A stretch of 64,000 nucleotides of DNA from an uncultured Aquimarina sp. (GTDB lineage: Bacteria > Bacteroidota > Bacteroidia > Flavobacteriales > Flavobacteriaceae): NCBI GenBank assembly GCA_947498935.1, contig CANMMM010000010.1:82426-146425 (forward strand). Direction: 5' to 3'. Under the pieces are notes generated by a model, which was given only the letters and a program-made list of their open reading frames with translations, was not told the origin of the DNA and searched no databases. Shown here in pieces: positions 52,034 to 62,089 of this stretch. Both the position numbers and the translations under genes were made by a program. How positions within the stretch are numbered: the stretch's first letter is position 1; each line of letters opens with the position of its first letter.

Positions 52034-52735
52034 CTACCTTCTTCTACCCAAAATCTGTATCGCAAAATAGAGTAATGTAGCTAGCGAACCTAATGCAGCA
52101 ACCACATAAGTTCTTGCAGCCCATTTAAGCGCATCTTTAGCACCATCGTATTCTTGGCTTGTCACCATATTCGCTTGCTCTAACCAAACCAATGCACGCT
52201 TACTAGCATCATATTCTACAGGCAGGGTAATAAAGCTAAACAAGGTACTCACAGCATACAAAGCCAATCCTATCATGGCGATCGTTTGCCCTAATTTCAT
52301 ACTCGCCATTAACGCTACTCCTCCCATAATTGCCCACATAGACATCTTAGAAGAAATATTGACTAACGGCACTAATTTAGAGCGCATCGTTAACCAGCTG
52401 TAAGCAGTAGCATGCTGCACAGCATGTCCACACTCATGCGCTGCAACCGCAGCCGCAGCTGCATTTCGCTGATGATATACGCCCTCACTAAGATTTACTG
52501 TTTTATTTCGTGGATTATAATGATCCGTAAGCATCCCAGGTGTAGAAATCACTTTTACATCTCTGATCCCATTATCTATAAGCATCTTTTGTGCGATCTC
52601 TGCTCCTGTCATTCCATTACGCAATTGCAGCTTAGAATAATGATTGAACTTACTTTTTAATCTAGAGCTTACCAAACCACTCACCAAAGCTATGATACCC
52701 GTAATTACGTAGTACCCCATATATCCTGAAAACAT
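52034..52735 (-). CDS. zinc metallopeptidase, YugP-like
   Basis: The 233-residue membrane protein has an N-terminal membrane helix, the zinc motif HECGHAVQH (100-108) and further C-terminal helices, as in the DUF2268/YugP neutral zinc metallopeptidase group. The substrate is unknown. From 52736 to 53041 there is AT-rich sequence without a gene or clear signal. Confidence 0.88.
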   Translation of the reverse strand: MFSGYMGYYVITGIIALVSGLVSSRLKSKFNHYSKLQLRNGMTGAEIAQKMLIDNGIRDVKVISTPGMLTDHYNPRNKTVNLSEGVYHQRNAAAAAVAAHECGHAVQHATAYSWLTMRSKLVPLVNISSKMSMWAIMGGVALMASMKLGQTIAMIGLALYAVSTLFSFITLPVEYDASKRALVWLEQANMVTSQEYDGAKDALKWAARTYVVAALGSLATLLYFAIQILGRRR

Positions 52736-53041
52736 ATTTCTGTTTTTTTTAGTTTTTCTTACCTATGAATATAGAAATAGACTGTCTCTGCTTTTACAAA
52801 GAAAGGAAACAGTAACTATCTCCTAAAAATACTTAATTAACATCTTTTAACCTTACTACATGTACTATAAAATCTAGTATTTCTTCGATCTACTACCAAT
52901 AATATCGATTTATTAGCAGTTTACTTTCACGATAGCAATGCCTGTATCAAAAAACTACTGCTACATATAGTATTTCAAAACCTCATCACAGAATACTAGT
53001 ACACAGCGTAGACTCACAATTACTAAAATACTAATAAATGC

Positions 53042-53070
53042 GAAAACCTCGCTACAAGAGCGAGGTTTTC
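53042..53070 (-). terminator. terminator of the alanine dehydrogenase gene
   Basis: GAAAACCTCGCT / AGCGAGGTTTTC forms a strong hairpin 36 bases past the stop of ald. The minus-strand tail is TTTTC, a short U-tract. Confidence 0.75.
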
Positions 53071-53105
53071 AGTTAAAATAAACTTGAGTTAGCCAATAAT
53101 CGAGT

Positions 53106-54221
53106 TTAGGTTATATAAGTTGATACATCTTCTAAAGGAAGATCAAATGCTTCTGATATTGCTGGATACACAACAGATCCATGAATGATATTTAACCCTT
53201 TTTTCAGGGAAGTATTGTCTTTACATGCTTTTTTCCAACCTTTGTTAGCTAGTTGCAAAGCATATGAAAGGGTGACATTCGTCAATGCCTGTGTAGAAGT
53301 ATACGGTACTGCCCCCGGCATATTAGCCACAGAATAATGCACCACATCATCAATGATATACACAGGATCTTCGTGTGTAGTCGGTTTTGTCGTCTCGAAA
53401 CAACCACCCTGATCTACTGCTACGTCTACCAAAACAGTTCCCGGGCGCATCTCTTTCAGCATCGCTTTGGTGATAAGCTTCGGCGCTTTGGCCCCTGGGA
53501 TAAGCACGCCTCCTATAATTAAATCAGCAGTTTTAATATGCTTACGAATCGTATATTCATTAGAATATTCCGTAGTCACATTAGCAGGCATTACATCATC
53601 TAAGTAACGTAATCGCTTCATACTAATATCTAAGATGGTTACATCTGCACCCATACCTGCTGCCATTTTTGCTGCCTGTGTTCCTACAACACCCCCTCCA
53701 AGTATCACTACTTTTGCTGGTGCTACTCCCGGCACTCCACCGAGTAGAATTCCTCTGCCCAAAAGCGGTTTTTCTAGATATTTAGCTCCTTGCTGGATCG
53801 ACATACGACCCGCTACTTCACTCATAGGAGTCAGCAATGGCAAACTACGATCGGATTCTTCTACGGTCTCATACGAGATACATACCGCACCACTATCGAT
53901 CATAGCCTTAGTTAACGCTTCACTAGAGGCAAAGTGAAAATACGTAAACACCAATTGATCTTTCTTAACGAAAGCATATTCAGCAGCGATCGGTTCTTTA
54001 ACCTTTACGATCATCTCTGCCTTTTTATAAACCTCTTCTATAGTTTGCAAGATGGTAGCTCCTGCTTCTTGGTATTCTTCGTCACTAAAACCGCTTTGAT
54101 GCCCAGCTTGATGCTGAATAAAAACAGTATGCCCTTGACGTACAAAAGCCATCACTCCGGCTGGGGTAAGTCCTACTCTATTTTCATTATTTTTGATCTC
54201 CTTAGGAACACCAATTATCAT
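53106..54221 (-). CDS. ald: alanine dehydrogenase
   Basis: The 371-residue protein starts MIIGVPKEIKNNENRVGLTP, the hallmark of alanine dehydrogenase/PNT. It has the NAD site VILGGGVVGTQAAKMA (near 170) and VDVAVDQGGCFETT (near 270), specific for alanine dehydrogenase. It interconverts L-alanine and pyruvate/ammonia with NAD. It is monocistronic, with its own terminator. Confidence 0.95.
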   Translation of the reverse strand: MIIGVPKEIKNNENRVGLTPAGVMAFVRQGHTVFIQHQAGHQSGFSDEEYQEAGATILQTIEEVYKKAEMIVKVKEPIAAEYAFVKKDQLVFTYFHFASSEALTKAMIDSGAVCISYETVEESDRSLPLLTPMSEVAGRMSIQQGAKYLEKPLLGRGILLGGVPGVAPAKVVILGGGVVGTQAAKMAAGMGADVTILDISMKRLRYLDDVMPANVTTEYSNEYTIRKHIKTADLIIGGVLIPGAKAPKLITKAMLKEMRPGTVLVDVAVDQGGCFETTKPTTHEDPVYIIDDVVHYSVANMPGAVPYTSTQALTNVTLSYALQLANKGWKKACKDNTSLKKGLNIIHGSVVYPAISEAFDLPLEDVSTYIT

Positions 54222-54355
54222 ATTCTTATTTTTTGGCCGAAAATAGAAGTTTTTCTAAAACAATTCTATTAAATAAGAGTTAAAAATTGCTAATACCTAA
54301 ACTAAGGATTTCTTTGACAAATTGTTAAAAAAGAAACAGTATTCTAATTTTTTTG

Positions 54356-54616
54356 TTATTCTTTATACCGAAACTTAAAATAGATCAGTAAGAAGCCCGA
54401 AACTGCCGTTATTAAATTAGAAATAATAACAGGAAAACTATCTATAAAAAAGCCATATACGAGCCAACAGAGCACTCCTATTTCAAAAATCACCAACATC
54501 GACATCGATAAACTATCTGCACATTTGGTCTTCCAAGTCTTATATACTTGTGGCAAAAATGCACTGGTGGTTAATGTCGCTGCTATAAACCCTAATACTT
54601 CTATGGGATCTATCAT
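54356..54616 (-). CDS. SemiSWEET sugar transporter
   Basis: The 86-residue protein is a single three-helix PQ-loop unit: LGFIAATLTTSAFLPQVYKTWKTK with the PQ motif near 22, then two more helices. SemiSWEETs act as dimers to move sugars across the inner membrane. Length is normal. It is monocistronic. Confidence 0.88.
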   Translation of the reverse strand: MIDPIEVLGFIAATLTTSAFLPQVYKTWKTKCADSLSMSMLVIFEIGVLCWLVYGFFIDSFPVIISNLITAVSGFLLIYFKFRYKE

Positions 54617-54721
54617 ATTCTATCCTTTTTACGAAACTACAAAGGTACGCAACCCTCATTAACTCCTTTTTATTACTGCTTTATGATCACGTAAACTAAC
54701 GAAAAATCACTCCTTAACTAT

Positions 54722-54770
54722 AAAAGCTCCTTTGATTGACCATAACATTCAATCAAAGGAGCTTTTTTTT
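54722..54770. terminator. terminator of leuS
   Basis: AAAAGCTCCTTTGATTG / CAATCAAAGGAGCTTTT is a perfect 17-bp stem. It lies 22 bases beyond the leuS stop on the minus strand. T-runs on both strands make it usable in either direction. Confidence 0.88.
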
Positions 54771-54791
54771 ATTGGTAAAGTGACAGCTGTC

Positions 54792-57605
54792 TTAGCCTAC
54801 AATATTTATAATTCTTCCTAGTACTACGATTACTTTTTTAGGCGTACGCCCTGCAAGTTGCTTCTGTGTTTTTTCGTGTGCCATTACTGTTTCTTCGATA
54901 GCATCTTTAGTCATATCTAATGGTAACTCTATGGTAAATTTCGTTTTGCCATTAAAAGATATCGGATACTCTTTAGAACTCTCTACTAAGTGCGAGGCTT
55001 CAAAGATTGGGAAGTCTACATTGGCAATAGAAGTGGTATACCCTAATTTACTCCACAATTCTTCGGCGATATGCGGCGCATAAGGCGAAATCAACACCAA
55101 TAAAGGCTCTAACACTGCTTTACTTGTACATTTTTGAGCTGTTAATTCATTCACTGCTATCATAAAGGTACTCACCGATGTATTAAAGGAGAAGTTTTCT
55201 ATATCCTCTTCTACCTTCTTAATGGTTTTATGCAATGTTTTTAGATCGTCTTTCGTAGGCGCTGCATCGGTCACGGCAAATGCCTCTCCATTATGATAGA
55301 GCTTCCACAGTCTCTTCAGGAAATTATGTACTCCTGTGATTCCCGCTGTATTCCATGGTTTTGCTTGTTCTAGCGGCCCTAAAAACATCTCGTACAATCG
55401 CAAACTGTCTGCCCCGTATTGCTCGCACACCCCATCTGGATTCACTACATTAAACCATCGTTTAGACATTTTTTCTACTTCTCTGCCTACGATATATTTT
55501 CCGTCTTCGAGTATGAATTCGGCATCTTTAAATTGTGGCTGCCATTGCTGTAAGTCTGCTAGTACTAGTTCATCAGAAGCATTGACCATATTTACATCCA
55601 CTCGTAGTTCTTCTACTTCATAGTCTGCTTTCAGTCCTTTAGACACATACGTATTGGTACCACTTACTCTGTATACGATAGCACTAGTACCTAAGATCAT
55701 CCCTTGGTTGATCAGTTTTTTCGCAAATTCTGGTACAGGCACATATCCTGTATCGTATAAAAAGTGCTGCCAGAAACGTGCATATAATAAATGTCCTGTG
55801 GCATGCTCACTTCCTCCTATATATAGATCTACCTCTTTCCAATAATTCACAGCTTCTTTAGAAAATGCTGCTGCTGTATTAGACGGGTCCATATATCTAT
55901 TAAAGTAGAAAGAGCTCCCTGCCCATCCTGGCATGGTATTTAATTCTAATGGAAATACGGTTTGGTGGTCTATCTGATCATTACCTACTACCTTATGCTG
56001 CTTGGTATCCCATGCCCATTGGTCTGCTCTCCCTAGAGGTGGCTCGCCTGTTTCTGTAGGTAGGTATTTTTCTATAGCTGGTAATTCGATAGGCAAATGC
56101 GCTGCATCTATCATCTGTGGCATTCCCTCTACATAGTATACAGGAAATGGCTCGCCCCAATACCGCTGACGACTAAATACTGCATCACGCAACCTGTAAT
56201 TGGTTTTTCCTTTTCCGAATCCTTGTTTCTCTAGTTCGTAGATAGCTGTTTTCACGGCTTTCTTATAGCGCAATCCATTTAAGAAATCTGAATTGGCAAT
56301 GACTGTTTTTTCCTTGTCTGTAAATGCTGCTTCTGCAACATCTACGCCTTCAAAAACATTTGGGATTGCAATTCCGAAGTGCTTTGCAAAATCGTAATCA
56401 CGTTGATCTCCGCAAGGTACTGCCATCACAGCTCCTGTTCCATAACCCGCTAATACGTAATCCCCGATCCAGATAGGTATGGGTTCTTTGGTAAATGGAT
56501 GTTCGGCATAGGCTCCCGTAAAAACACCACTAATGGTTTTTACATCTGCCATACGCTCTCGCTCACTACGCTTGGCAGTGGCTTCTATATAGGCTGCTAC
56601 TTCTTCTTTTTGTGCTGCTGTGGTAATCTGCGCTACTAACTCATGTTCTGGGGCTAGTGTCATAAAACTAACTCCAAATATGGTATCAGGACGTGTTGTA
56701 AACACCTCGATGGTAGCATCTGCATCTTTTACACTAAAAGTTACTTGTGCTCCTACTGATTTTCCTATCCAGTTGCGCTGCGATTCTTTTAGAGCGTCTG
56801 TCCAATCTATGGTGGTTAATCCTTGTAGCAGGCGCTCTGCATAGGCAGAGATACGCATACTCCATTGTGTCATCTTCTTACGCACTACAGGATACCCTCC
56901 ACGTTCAGACACTCCATTGACAATTTCGTCATTGGCCAATACAGTTCCTAATTGCGGACACCAGTTTACTTCGGTCTCCGCTAAATAGGTGAGTCTGTAT
57001 TGCAATAATATTTCTTGCTGTTCTTTAGAAGACATCGCATTCCATTCGGCTGCGGTAAACACCGAAACATCTTCGTCACACACTGCCTGTACTCTGGCAT
57101 TTCCTTGACTGGCAAATACCGCTTCTAGGTCGGTAATGGCACGTGCTTTATCGGCATCTGTATCATACCATGAATTGAACAATTGGATAAAAATCCATTG
57201 TGTCCATTTATAATAATTAGGATCACTGGTACGCAGTTCTCTACTCCAATCAAAGGAGAATCCTATTTTATCTAATTGCTGGCGATAGCGCGCTATGTTT
57301 TCTTGTGTGGTAATCGCTGGATGCTGCCCTGTTTGGATAGCATACTGCTCGGCTGGTAATCCGAATGAGTCATATCCTTGTGGATGCAATACATTGAATC
57401 CTTTGTGCCTTTTATAACGAGCATAAATATCACTGGCTATATAGCCTAATGGATGCCCTACATGTAATCCTGCTCCTGATGGATAGGGAAACATATCTAA
57501 GACATAATATTTGGGAAGCTCGCTGTTATGCTGTGCTTTGAATGTTTGATGTTCTGCCCAATAGGCTTGCCATTTGGCTTCAATAGTATTAAAATCGTAA
57601 CTCAT
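54792..57605 (-). CDS. leuS: leucyl-tRNA synthetase
   Basis: The 937-residue class I synthetase has the HIGH-type motif PYPSGAGLHVGHPLGY (near 41-56), a CP1 editing domain with TTRPDTIFGVSF and the VPCGDQRDYDFA segment, the KMSKR loop in VGREVEKMSKRWFN (near 710) and the C-terminal anticodon-binding part. Length and motifs are complete. It is transcribed alone, with a strong terminator. Confidence 0.98.
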   Translation of the reverse strand: MSYDFNTIEAKWQAYWAEHQTFKAQHNSELPKYYVLDMFPYPSGAGLHVGHPLGYIASDIYARYKRHKGFNVLHPQGYDSFGLPAEQYAIQTGQHPAITTQENIARYRQQLDKIGFSFDWSRELRTSDPNYYKWTQWIFIQLFNSWYDTDADKARAITDLEAVFASQGNARVQAVCDEDVSVFTAAEWNAMSSKEQQEILLQYRLTYLAETEVNWCPQLGTVLANDEIVNGVSERGGYPVVRKKMTQWSMRISAYAERLLQGLTTIDWTDALKESQRNWIGKSVGAQVTFSVKDADATIEVFTTRPDTIFGVSFMTLAPEHELVAQITTAAQKEEVAAYIEATAKRSERERMADVKTISGVFTGAYAEHPFTKEPIPIWIGDYVLAGYGTGAVMAVPCGDQRDYDFAKHFGIAIPNVFEGVDVAEAAFTDKEKTVIANSDFLNGLRYKKAVKTAIYELEKQGFGKGKTNYRLRDAVFSRQRYWGEPFPVYYVEGMPQMIDAAHLPIELPAIEKYLPTETGEPPLGRADQWAWDTKQHKVVGNDQIDHQTVFPLELNTMPGWAGSSFYFNRYMDPSNTAAAFSKEAVNYWKEVDLYIGGSEHATGHLLYARFWQHFLYDTGYVPVPEFAKKLINQGMILGTSAIVYRVSGTNTYVSKGLKADYEVEELRVDVNMVNASDELVLADLQQWQPQFKDAEFILEDGKYIVGREVEKMSKRWFNVVNPDGVCEQYGADSLRLYEMFLGPLEQAKPWNTAGITGVHNFLKRLWKLYHNGEAFAVTDAAPTKDDLKTLHKTIKKVEEDIENFSFNTSVSTFMIAVNELTAQKCTSKAVLEPLLVLISPYAPHIAEELWSKLGYTTSIANVDFPIFEASHLVESSKEYPISFNGKTKFTIELPLDMTKDAIEETVMAHEKTQKQLAGRTPKKVIVVLGRIINIVG

Positions 57606-57666
57606 CGACCTAAATTTAAGATCGCAAATTTACTAAAACCGTTAAGGTTTCGGAAACCTAGCGAGT

Positions 57667-58590
57667 TTATTTACGCGCTTTTGTTTCCATAGGTAGTAAA
57701 CAGTGGTAAATTAGCTCATTCATAGGCGTGGGGATTCCTAGTTTTTTACCTTCTTGTACGATAAATCCATTAAAATTTTCTAGCTCAGAAGGACGCCCTT
57801 CCATAATATCTCGTTGGGTAGAAGCGGTGGCTTCATAGGGCTGTTTGGCTATAAATGCCAGTGTTCTATCCACCAAGGTATCAGGTAGTGGCACGCCTCT
57901 AGCGATCGCAACAGCATGCATTTCTGTAGCCGTTTCTCTGAGCATCTTTTGTAATACTGGAGATGCATACATCGCCCCTATAGTGGCTCTGGTTAATGCG
58001 CCTAACCCACTCACGGTAGCGATAAACATAAACTTGCTCCAGATGGCTATTTGTATGGTATCGGATACGTGATGTTTGATCCCTGCGAGGGTCAACACTT
58101 CTTGCACAACTGATAATCGTTCTTTTTGACTCGCCTCTAATGCTCCAACAATGATTTCTGGCGTATACCCAAAGTGAGAGATCACCCCAGGTGCTTCGAT
58201 CTTGCTATACAATTTGCATAGTCCGCCTATCACATTTTCTGTTGGTACTATGGTGGCGATGCGCTCTGCGTTATCTGCTCCGTTTTGCAATGGAATGACT
58301 ATCGTATCTTGATGCACGAGTGACCGCACACTTGCTGCTGCTTCAGCGACTTGCCATGATTTGGTACATATAAACAGAAGATCGGCTGGCACTACATCGG
58401 CTATGGTATCAGTGACGTGATGCGGATGTACTGTAAAATCTCCTTCGATACTACGCACTTGCAATCCCTTTGCTCGGATAGCTGCTAGGTGTTGCCCCCT
58501 AGCAATCATGGTAACTTTCTGTCCTGATTGCGCTATTTTACCTCCAAAATAGCCCCCTACTCCTCCGATTCCTACTATAACTATATGCAT
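57667..58590 (-). CDS. panE: 2-dehydropantoate 2-reductase
   Basis: The 307-residue protein has the NADP motif VGIGGVGGYFGGKIAQSG (6-23), a central LQNGADNAERIA segment and IWSKFMFIATVSGLGALTRA with the family's catalytic Lys. It makes pantoate for CoA synthesis. Homologues of other ketopantoate-reductase-like activities exist, so exact specificity is inferred. Confidence 0.88.
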   Translation of the reverse strand: MHIVIVGIGGVGGYFGGKIAQSGQKVTMIARGQHLAAIRAKGLQVRSIEGDFTVHPHHVTDTIADVVPADLLFICTKSWQVAEAAASVRSLVHQDTIVIPLQNGADNAERIATIVPTENVIGGLCKLYSKIEAPGVISHFGYTPEIIVGALEASQKERLSVVQEVLTLAGIKHHVSDTIQIAIWSKFMFIATVSGLGALTRATIGAMYASPVLQKMLRETATEMHAVAIARGVPLPDTLVDRTLAFIAKQPYEATASTQRDIMEGRPSELENFNGFIVQEGKKLGIPTPMNELIYHCLLPMETKARK

Positions 58591-58691
58591 TGTTCTTTCT
58601 ATTTGACCTTTTTTACAGTATACATTGCTGCATTACACATAGTACTATTTACTTATACCTTCTATACAATAAACTGATGTTGGTTTTAAAC

Positions 58692-58777
58692 TGCGTTAGG
58701 GATAGCAGCGGCATCCTTTTTGTTTTCTTTTCAAAACAAAAAGATATAGCGGATAGCCCGACCCTTGGGGAACGCCC
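58692..58777. repeat. structured intergenic repeat, copy 7 (family A)
   Basis: The copy runs TGCGTTAGGGAT ... GGGGAACGCCC. The apical stem TTTTTGTTTT / AAAACAAAAA differs from copies 1, 2, 4 and 6 but pairs fully. It lies between the divergent panE and ftsX genes; the ORF at 58590-58790 is only its shadow. Confidence 0.85.
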
Positions 58778-58906
58778 TCAAAATTACTGAAATCTACTAT
58801 AATTTGATGTGTTATTTTCTGAGTATTGGAACCACTATACAAATAGTCAGCGAGTTTCCTTTTGATACCGTGCTCAATTTATTACTTTTACTGCAAATGT
58901 TTTTTT

Positions 58907-59785
58907 ATGAGTTCTTCGTTTGAAAAATATCAAAAACGCAGATTGATATCTTCTTACTTTTCTGTAGTGATCAGTATTTCGCTGGTACTTTTTTTATTAG
59001 GGTTACTGGGACTATTGGTTTTAAACACCAAAAAAGTAGCGGATCATTTTAAAGAAAAAGTGGCATTAACCGTCTATCTCAAAGATACTTCCAAGGAGGT
59101 AGAGATCAAACAACTGGAAAAAAGCTTAGCGCTAGCAGAATATACCAAATACACGAATTACATCTCTAAAGAGGATGCTGCTGAAGCGCATAGTAAGGAT
59201 ATAGGAGAGAATTTTATGGAGTTCCTAGGGTATAATCCGCTACAAAATGCCATTGATATTTTTCTGAAGGCTGATTTTGTAGATCCTGTGCGAATTGATG
59301 AGATTTCTACTGCGATTGCCAAAAAAGATTTTGTAGATGAAGTAGCGTATGATAAGCCGCTGATTTCATTACTAAATGACAATATAAAGAAGATTAGTTT
59401 TTGGGTACTACTCATCAGTGCCATCTTTACCTTTATCGCTGTATTGCTTATCAATAGTTCTATACGACTTTCTGTATACTCGAAGCGTTTTATCATTAAA
59501 ACGATGCAGATGGTAGGGGCGACTAAAAAGTTTATTCGCAAACCTTTTGTTTGGAAAAGTGTCCGCTTGGGTATGATTGGTGCCGTGGTAGCAATGATAG
59601 GGGTGGCGATCGTATTGTATTATTTAGATAAGGCGTTTCCTGAACTAGCGTTATTGAGTGATCCTATGCTACTCATCATTCTATTTGTAGGGGTGTTTGG
59701 GATCGGCGTGTTGATTACATGGATCAGTACTTTTTTTGCTACCCAACGTTTTCTAAACCTGCGAACAGATGAGTTATATTATTAA
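58907..59785 (+). CDS. ftsX: FtsX-like cell division ABC permease
   Basis: The protein is 292 residues from the ATG at 58907 (MSSSFEKYQKRR); the track's TTG start adds 15 unlikely residues. It has one N-terminal membrane helix (about 20-43), an extracytoplasmic domain (about 50-165) and three C-terminal helices with the permease motif TMQMVGATKKFIRKPFVWKS. FtsX with FtsE activates peptidoglycan hydrolysis at division. ftsE is not in the window. Confidence 0.92.
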   Translation: MSSSFEKYQKRRLISSYFSVVISISLVLFLLGLLGLLVLNTKKVADHFKEKVALTVYLKDTSKEVEIKQLEKSLALAEYTKYTNYISKEDAAEAHSKDIGENFMEFLGYNPLQNAIDIFLKADFVDPVRIDEISTAIAKKDFVDEVAYDKPLISLLNDNIKKISFWVLLISAIFTFIAVLLINSSIRLSVYSKRFIIKTMQMVGATKKFIRKPFVWKSVRLGMIGAVVAMIGVAIVLYYLDKAFPELALLSDPMLLIILFVGVFGIGVLITWISTFFATQRFLNLRTDELYY

Positions 59786-59816
59786 CCGCATTGCACATTA
59801 ATCTCAGTTACTACCT

Positions 59817-60209
59817 ATGCGCGCTGCTAAAATCACTTTTTTGATCATTACCATCGTTTTGTCGGTTCCTTTTTTTTGGATCGCCATTCAGACGTTTAAA
59901 CCTGTAAGAAATGTGACCATAGAGGATGTGATCCCGATTACAGGCATGGTTACTGCGGTAGATACGGCTCCGGGCTATGATATTGCGATCTCATTAGAGA
60001 ATGACGCTCATTATTACTATATCAATCGCGGATTACAAACTCCGTTAAATTTAGATCAATTACGATCCGATATTCTGAATAAAACCATTACTTTGTACTC
60101 CGTAAAAAGATGGACGCTATTTACCCGAGATAAGATCATGGGTCATATCTCTAAACTGATGGTAGGAGACCGTGTCCTTTTTAATGAACTACAAGACGAT
60201 AAACACTAA
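59817..60209 (+). CDS. single-pass membrane protein of unknown function
   Basis: The 130-residue protein has one N-terminal membrane helix (about 5-27) and a soluble domain with no motif I recognise (GYDIAISLENDAHYYYINRG near 62). It lies 31 bases after ftsX and 6 bases before the DUF3098 gene, so it belongs to the same operon. Confidence 0.65.
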   Translation: MRAAKITFLIITIVLSVPFFWIAIQTFKPVRNVTIEDVIPITGMVTAVDTAPGYDIAISLENDAHYYYINRGLQTPLNLDQLRSDILNKTITLYSVKRWTLFTRDKIMGHISKLMVGDRVLFNELQDDKH

Positions 60210-60215
60210 GAACTG

Positions 60216-60479
60216 ATGAGCAACAAGCCTACTAAAAATAAGTCATACCAACCTGATTTTGTGTTTGGAAAAAAGAATTATGTAATGATGGCTATTGGGA
60301 TTGGTGTCATCGCCCTAGGGTTTATACTCATGGCTGGCGGTGGTAGCGATGATCCGAATGTGTTTAATCCTGCGATCTACAACTTCCGTAGAATTAGACT
60401 CGCGCCCACCGTAGTTCTTATCGGTTTTGGTATCGAAGTATATGCCATTCTAGTAAATCCTGATAAGAAGAAAAAATAA
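60216..60479 (+). CDS. DUF3098 membrane protein
   Basis: The 87-residue protein has the family start FVFGKKNYVMMAIGIGVIALGF (16-37) and two membrane helices with NPAIYNFRRIRLAPTVVLIGF between. The family is confined to Bacteroidota and is commonly found next to ftsX and uppP, as here. A role in envelope growth is inferred only from this context. Confidence 0.85.
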   Translation: MSNKPTKNKSYQPDFVFGKKNYVMMAIGIGVIALGFILMAGGGSDDPNVFNPAIYNFRRIRLAPTVVLIGFGIEVYAILVNPDKKKK

Positions 60480-60545
60480 CACTCCTCCTGATATTTATCT
60501 ATTGGGTAATTATATCTTTGCGCAAACTTTTAGAAACTTTTCTTC

Positions 60546-61340
60546 ATGGAAACGATGGACGCTATTATTCTCGGCATCATCCAAGGGCTTACCGAATTTC
60601 TTCCTGTATCCTCTAGTGGTCACTTAGAACTTGGCAAAGCAATTTTGGGCGATGATAGCATACCCGAAGAATCTTTATTATTTACCGTAGTACTGCATTT
60701 TGCGACTGCATTGAGTACAATTGTTATTTTTAGAAAAGATATCATCGCGATTCTAAAAGGATTGTTTCAATTCCAAAAAAACGAAGAAACCCTGTTTTCT
60801 ATAAACATTATTGTATCTATGATCCCTGCTGTATTGGTAGGGTTGTTTTTTGAGGAACAGCTTGAACAATTGTTTAGCGGTAATATCATTCTGGTAGGCA
60901 GTATGCTGCTGATTACTGCGGTTCTCTTATGGCTTGCAGACAAGGCTAAGGACACCGCCAAAGCCGTAAGCACTTCCAATGCGTTGGTCATTGGTATTGC
61001 GCAAGCTATCGCTATGCTGCCTGGTATCTCCCGTAGTGGTGCTACTATTTCTACCTCGGTATTACTGGGTAATGACAAAACCAAAGCGGCTCGGTTTTCA
61101 TTCTTAATGGTGATTCCACTAATCTTTGGTAAAATCGCAAAGGACATTCTAGGAGGTGACCTGTCTTTTTCGGCTGCACATAGCCTACCCTTGGCACTTG
61201 GATTTGCAGCAGCCTTTATTTCTGGACTTTTCGCCTGTACATGGATGATTTCTTTGGTTAAAAAAAGTAAGTTATCGTATTTTGCTCTATATTGCGTCGT
61301 AGTTGGTATCATCGCCATCTGTTTTGGTCTGATCAAATAG
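60546..61340 (+). CDS. uppP: undecaprenyl-diphosphatase
   Basis: The 264-residue polytopic protein has the two UppP/BacA signatures: GLTEFLPVSSSGHLELG (near 14-30) and MLPGISRSGATISTS (near 158-172). It recycles undecaprenyl diphosphate for cell wall synthesis. truB starts 6 bases after its stop. Confidence 0.96.
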   Translation: METMDAIILGIIQGLTEFLPVSSSGHLELGKAILGDDSIPEESLLFTVVLHFATALSTIVIFRKDIIAILKGLFQFQKNEETLFSINIIVSMIPAVLVGLFFEEQLEQLFSGNIILVGSMLLITAVLLWLADKAKDTAKAVSTSNALVIGIAQAIAMLPGISRSGATISTSVLLGNDKTKAARFSFLMVIPLIFGKIAKDILGGDLSFSAAHSLPLALGFAAAFISGLFACTWMISLVKKSKLSYFALYCVVVGIIAICFGLIK

Positions 61341-61346
61341 CCCCTA

Positions 61347-62045
61347 ATGATTACTGAACAAATGTATAAAGACGGTCAAATACTATTGATCGATAAACCG
61401 CTAGAATGGACTTCCTTTCAGGTAGTCAACAAACTTCGTTGGCTGATTCGAAAACAATTCGCTATCAAAAAAATAAAAGTAGGTCATGCGGGTACATTAG
61501 ACCCATTAGCTTCTGGATTGCTCATTATCTGCACGGGTAAGTTTACCAAACGGATACAAGAACTCATGGGACAGACCAAGGAGTATACGGGTACAATTAC
61601 ACTAGGCGCTACGACACCTTCATACGACCTAGAAACAGCGATAGACCAGACCTACGATACATCGCATCTGACTGAAACATTGATCCAATCGGCCACGCAG
61701 CAGTTTATCGGCACTATCTCTCAATATCCCCCAGTTTTTTCGGCACTCAAAAAAGATGGGAAACGATTGTATGAGTATGCACGCCAAGGAGAAGCCGTAA
61801 CAATAACGCCCCGAGAGATTACGATAGATACTTTCGAAATTACACGAATCGCCTTACCCGAAGTAGATTTTAGAGTTGTGTGCGGCAAAGGCACCTATAT
61901 CAGATCATTAGCGCATGATTTTGGAAAAGTACTAGAATGTGGTGGACACCTCAGTGCATTGAGAAGAACTAAAATAGGGGAATTTGAAGTAAGTAATGCG
62001 ATGACCCCCGCGGAGTTCGAAACACAATTAAAAGCAAGTAAATAA
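61347..62045 (+). CDS. truB: tRNA pseudouridine(55) synthase
   Basis: The 232-residue protein has the catalytic motif VGHAGTLDPLASGLL (near 47-61; Asp in TLDP), the KEYTG segment, YPPVFSALKKDGKRLYEYAR and YIRSLAHDFG. It converts U55 of tRNAs to pseudouridine. The C-terminal PUA-like extension of enterobacterial TruB is absent. Confidence 0.96.
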   Translation: MITEQMYKDGQILLIDKPLEWTSFQVVNKLRWLIRKQFAIKKIKVGHAGTLDPLASGLLIICTGKFTKRIQELMGQTKEYTGTITLGATTPSYDLETAIDQTYDTSHLTETLIQSATQQFIGTISQYPPVFSALKKDGKRLYEYARQGEAVTITPREITIDTFEITRIALPEVDFRVVCGKGTYIRSLAHDFGKVLECGGHLSALRRTKIGEFEVSNAMTPAEFETQLKASK

Positions 62046-62089
62046 GAGGGTTATAAAATATAATTAGCAAAAAGTAGTTATAGTAATTA

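Noticed and set aside
58590-58790. 66-residue plus-strand ORF
   Set aside because: Most of it is translated family A repeat; it has no own features.
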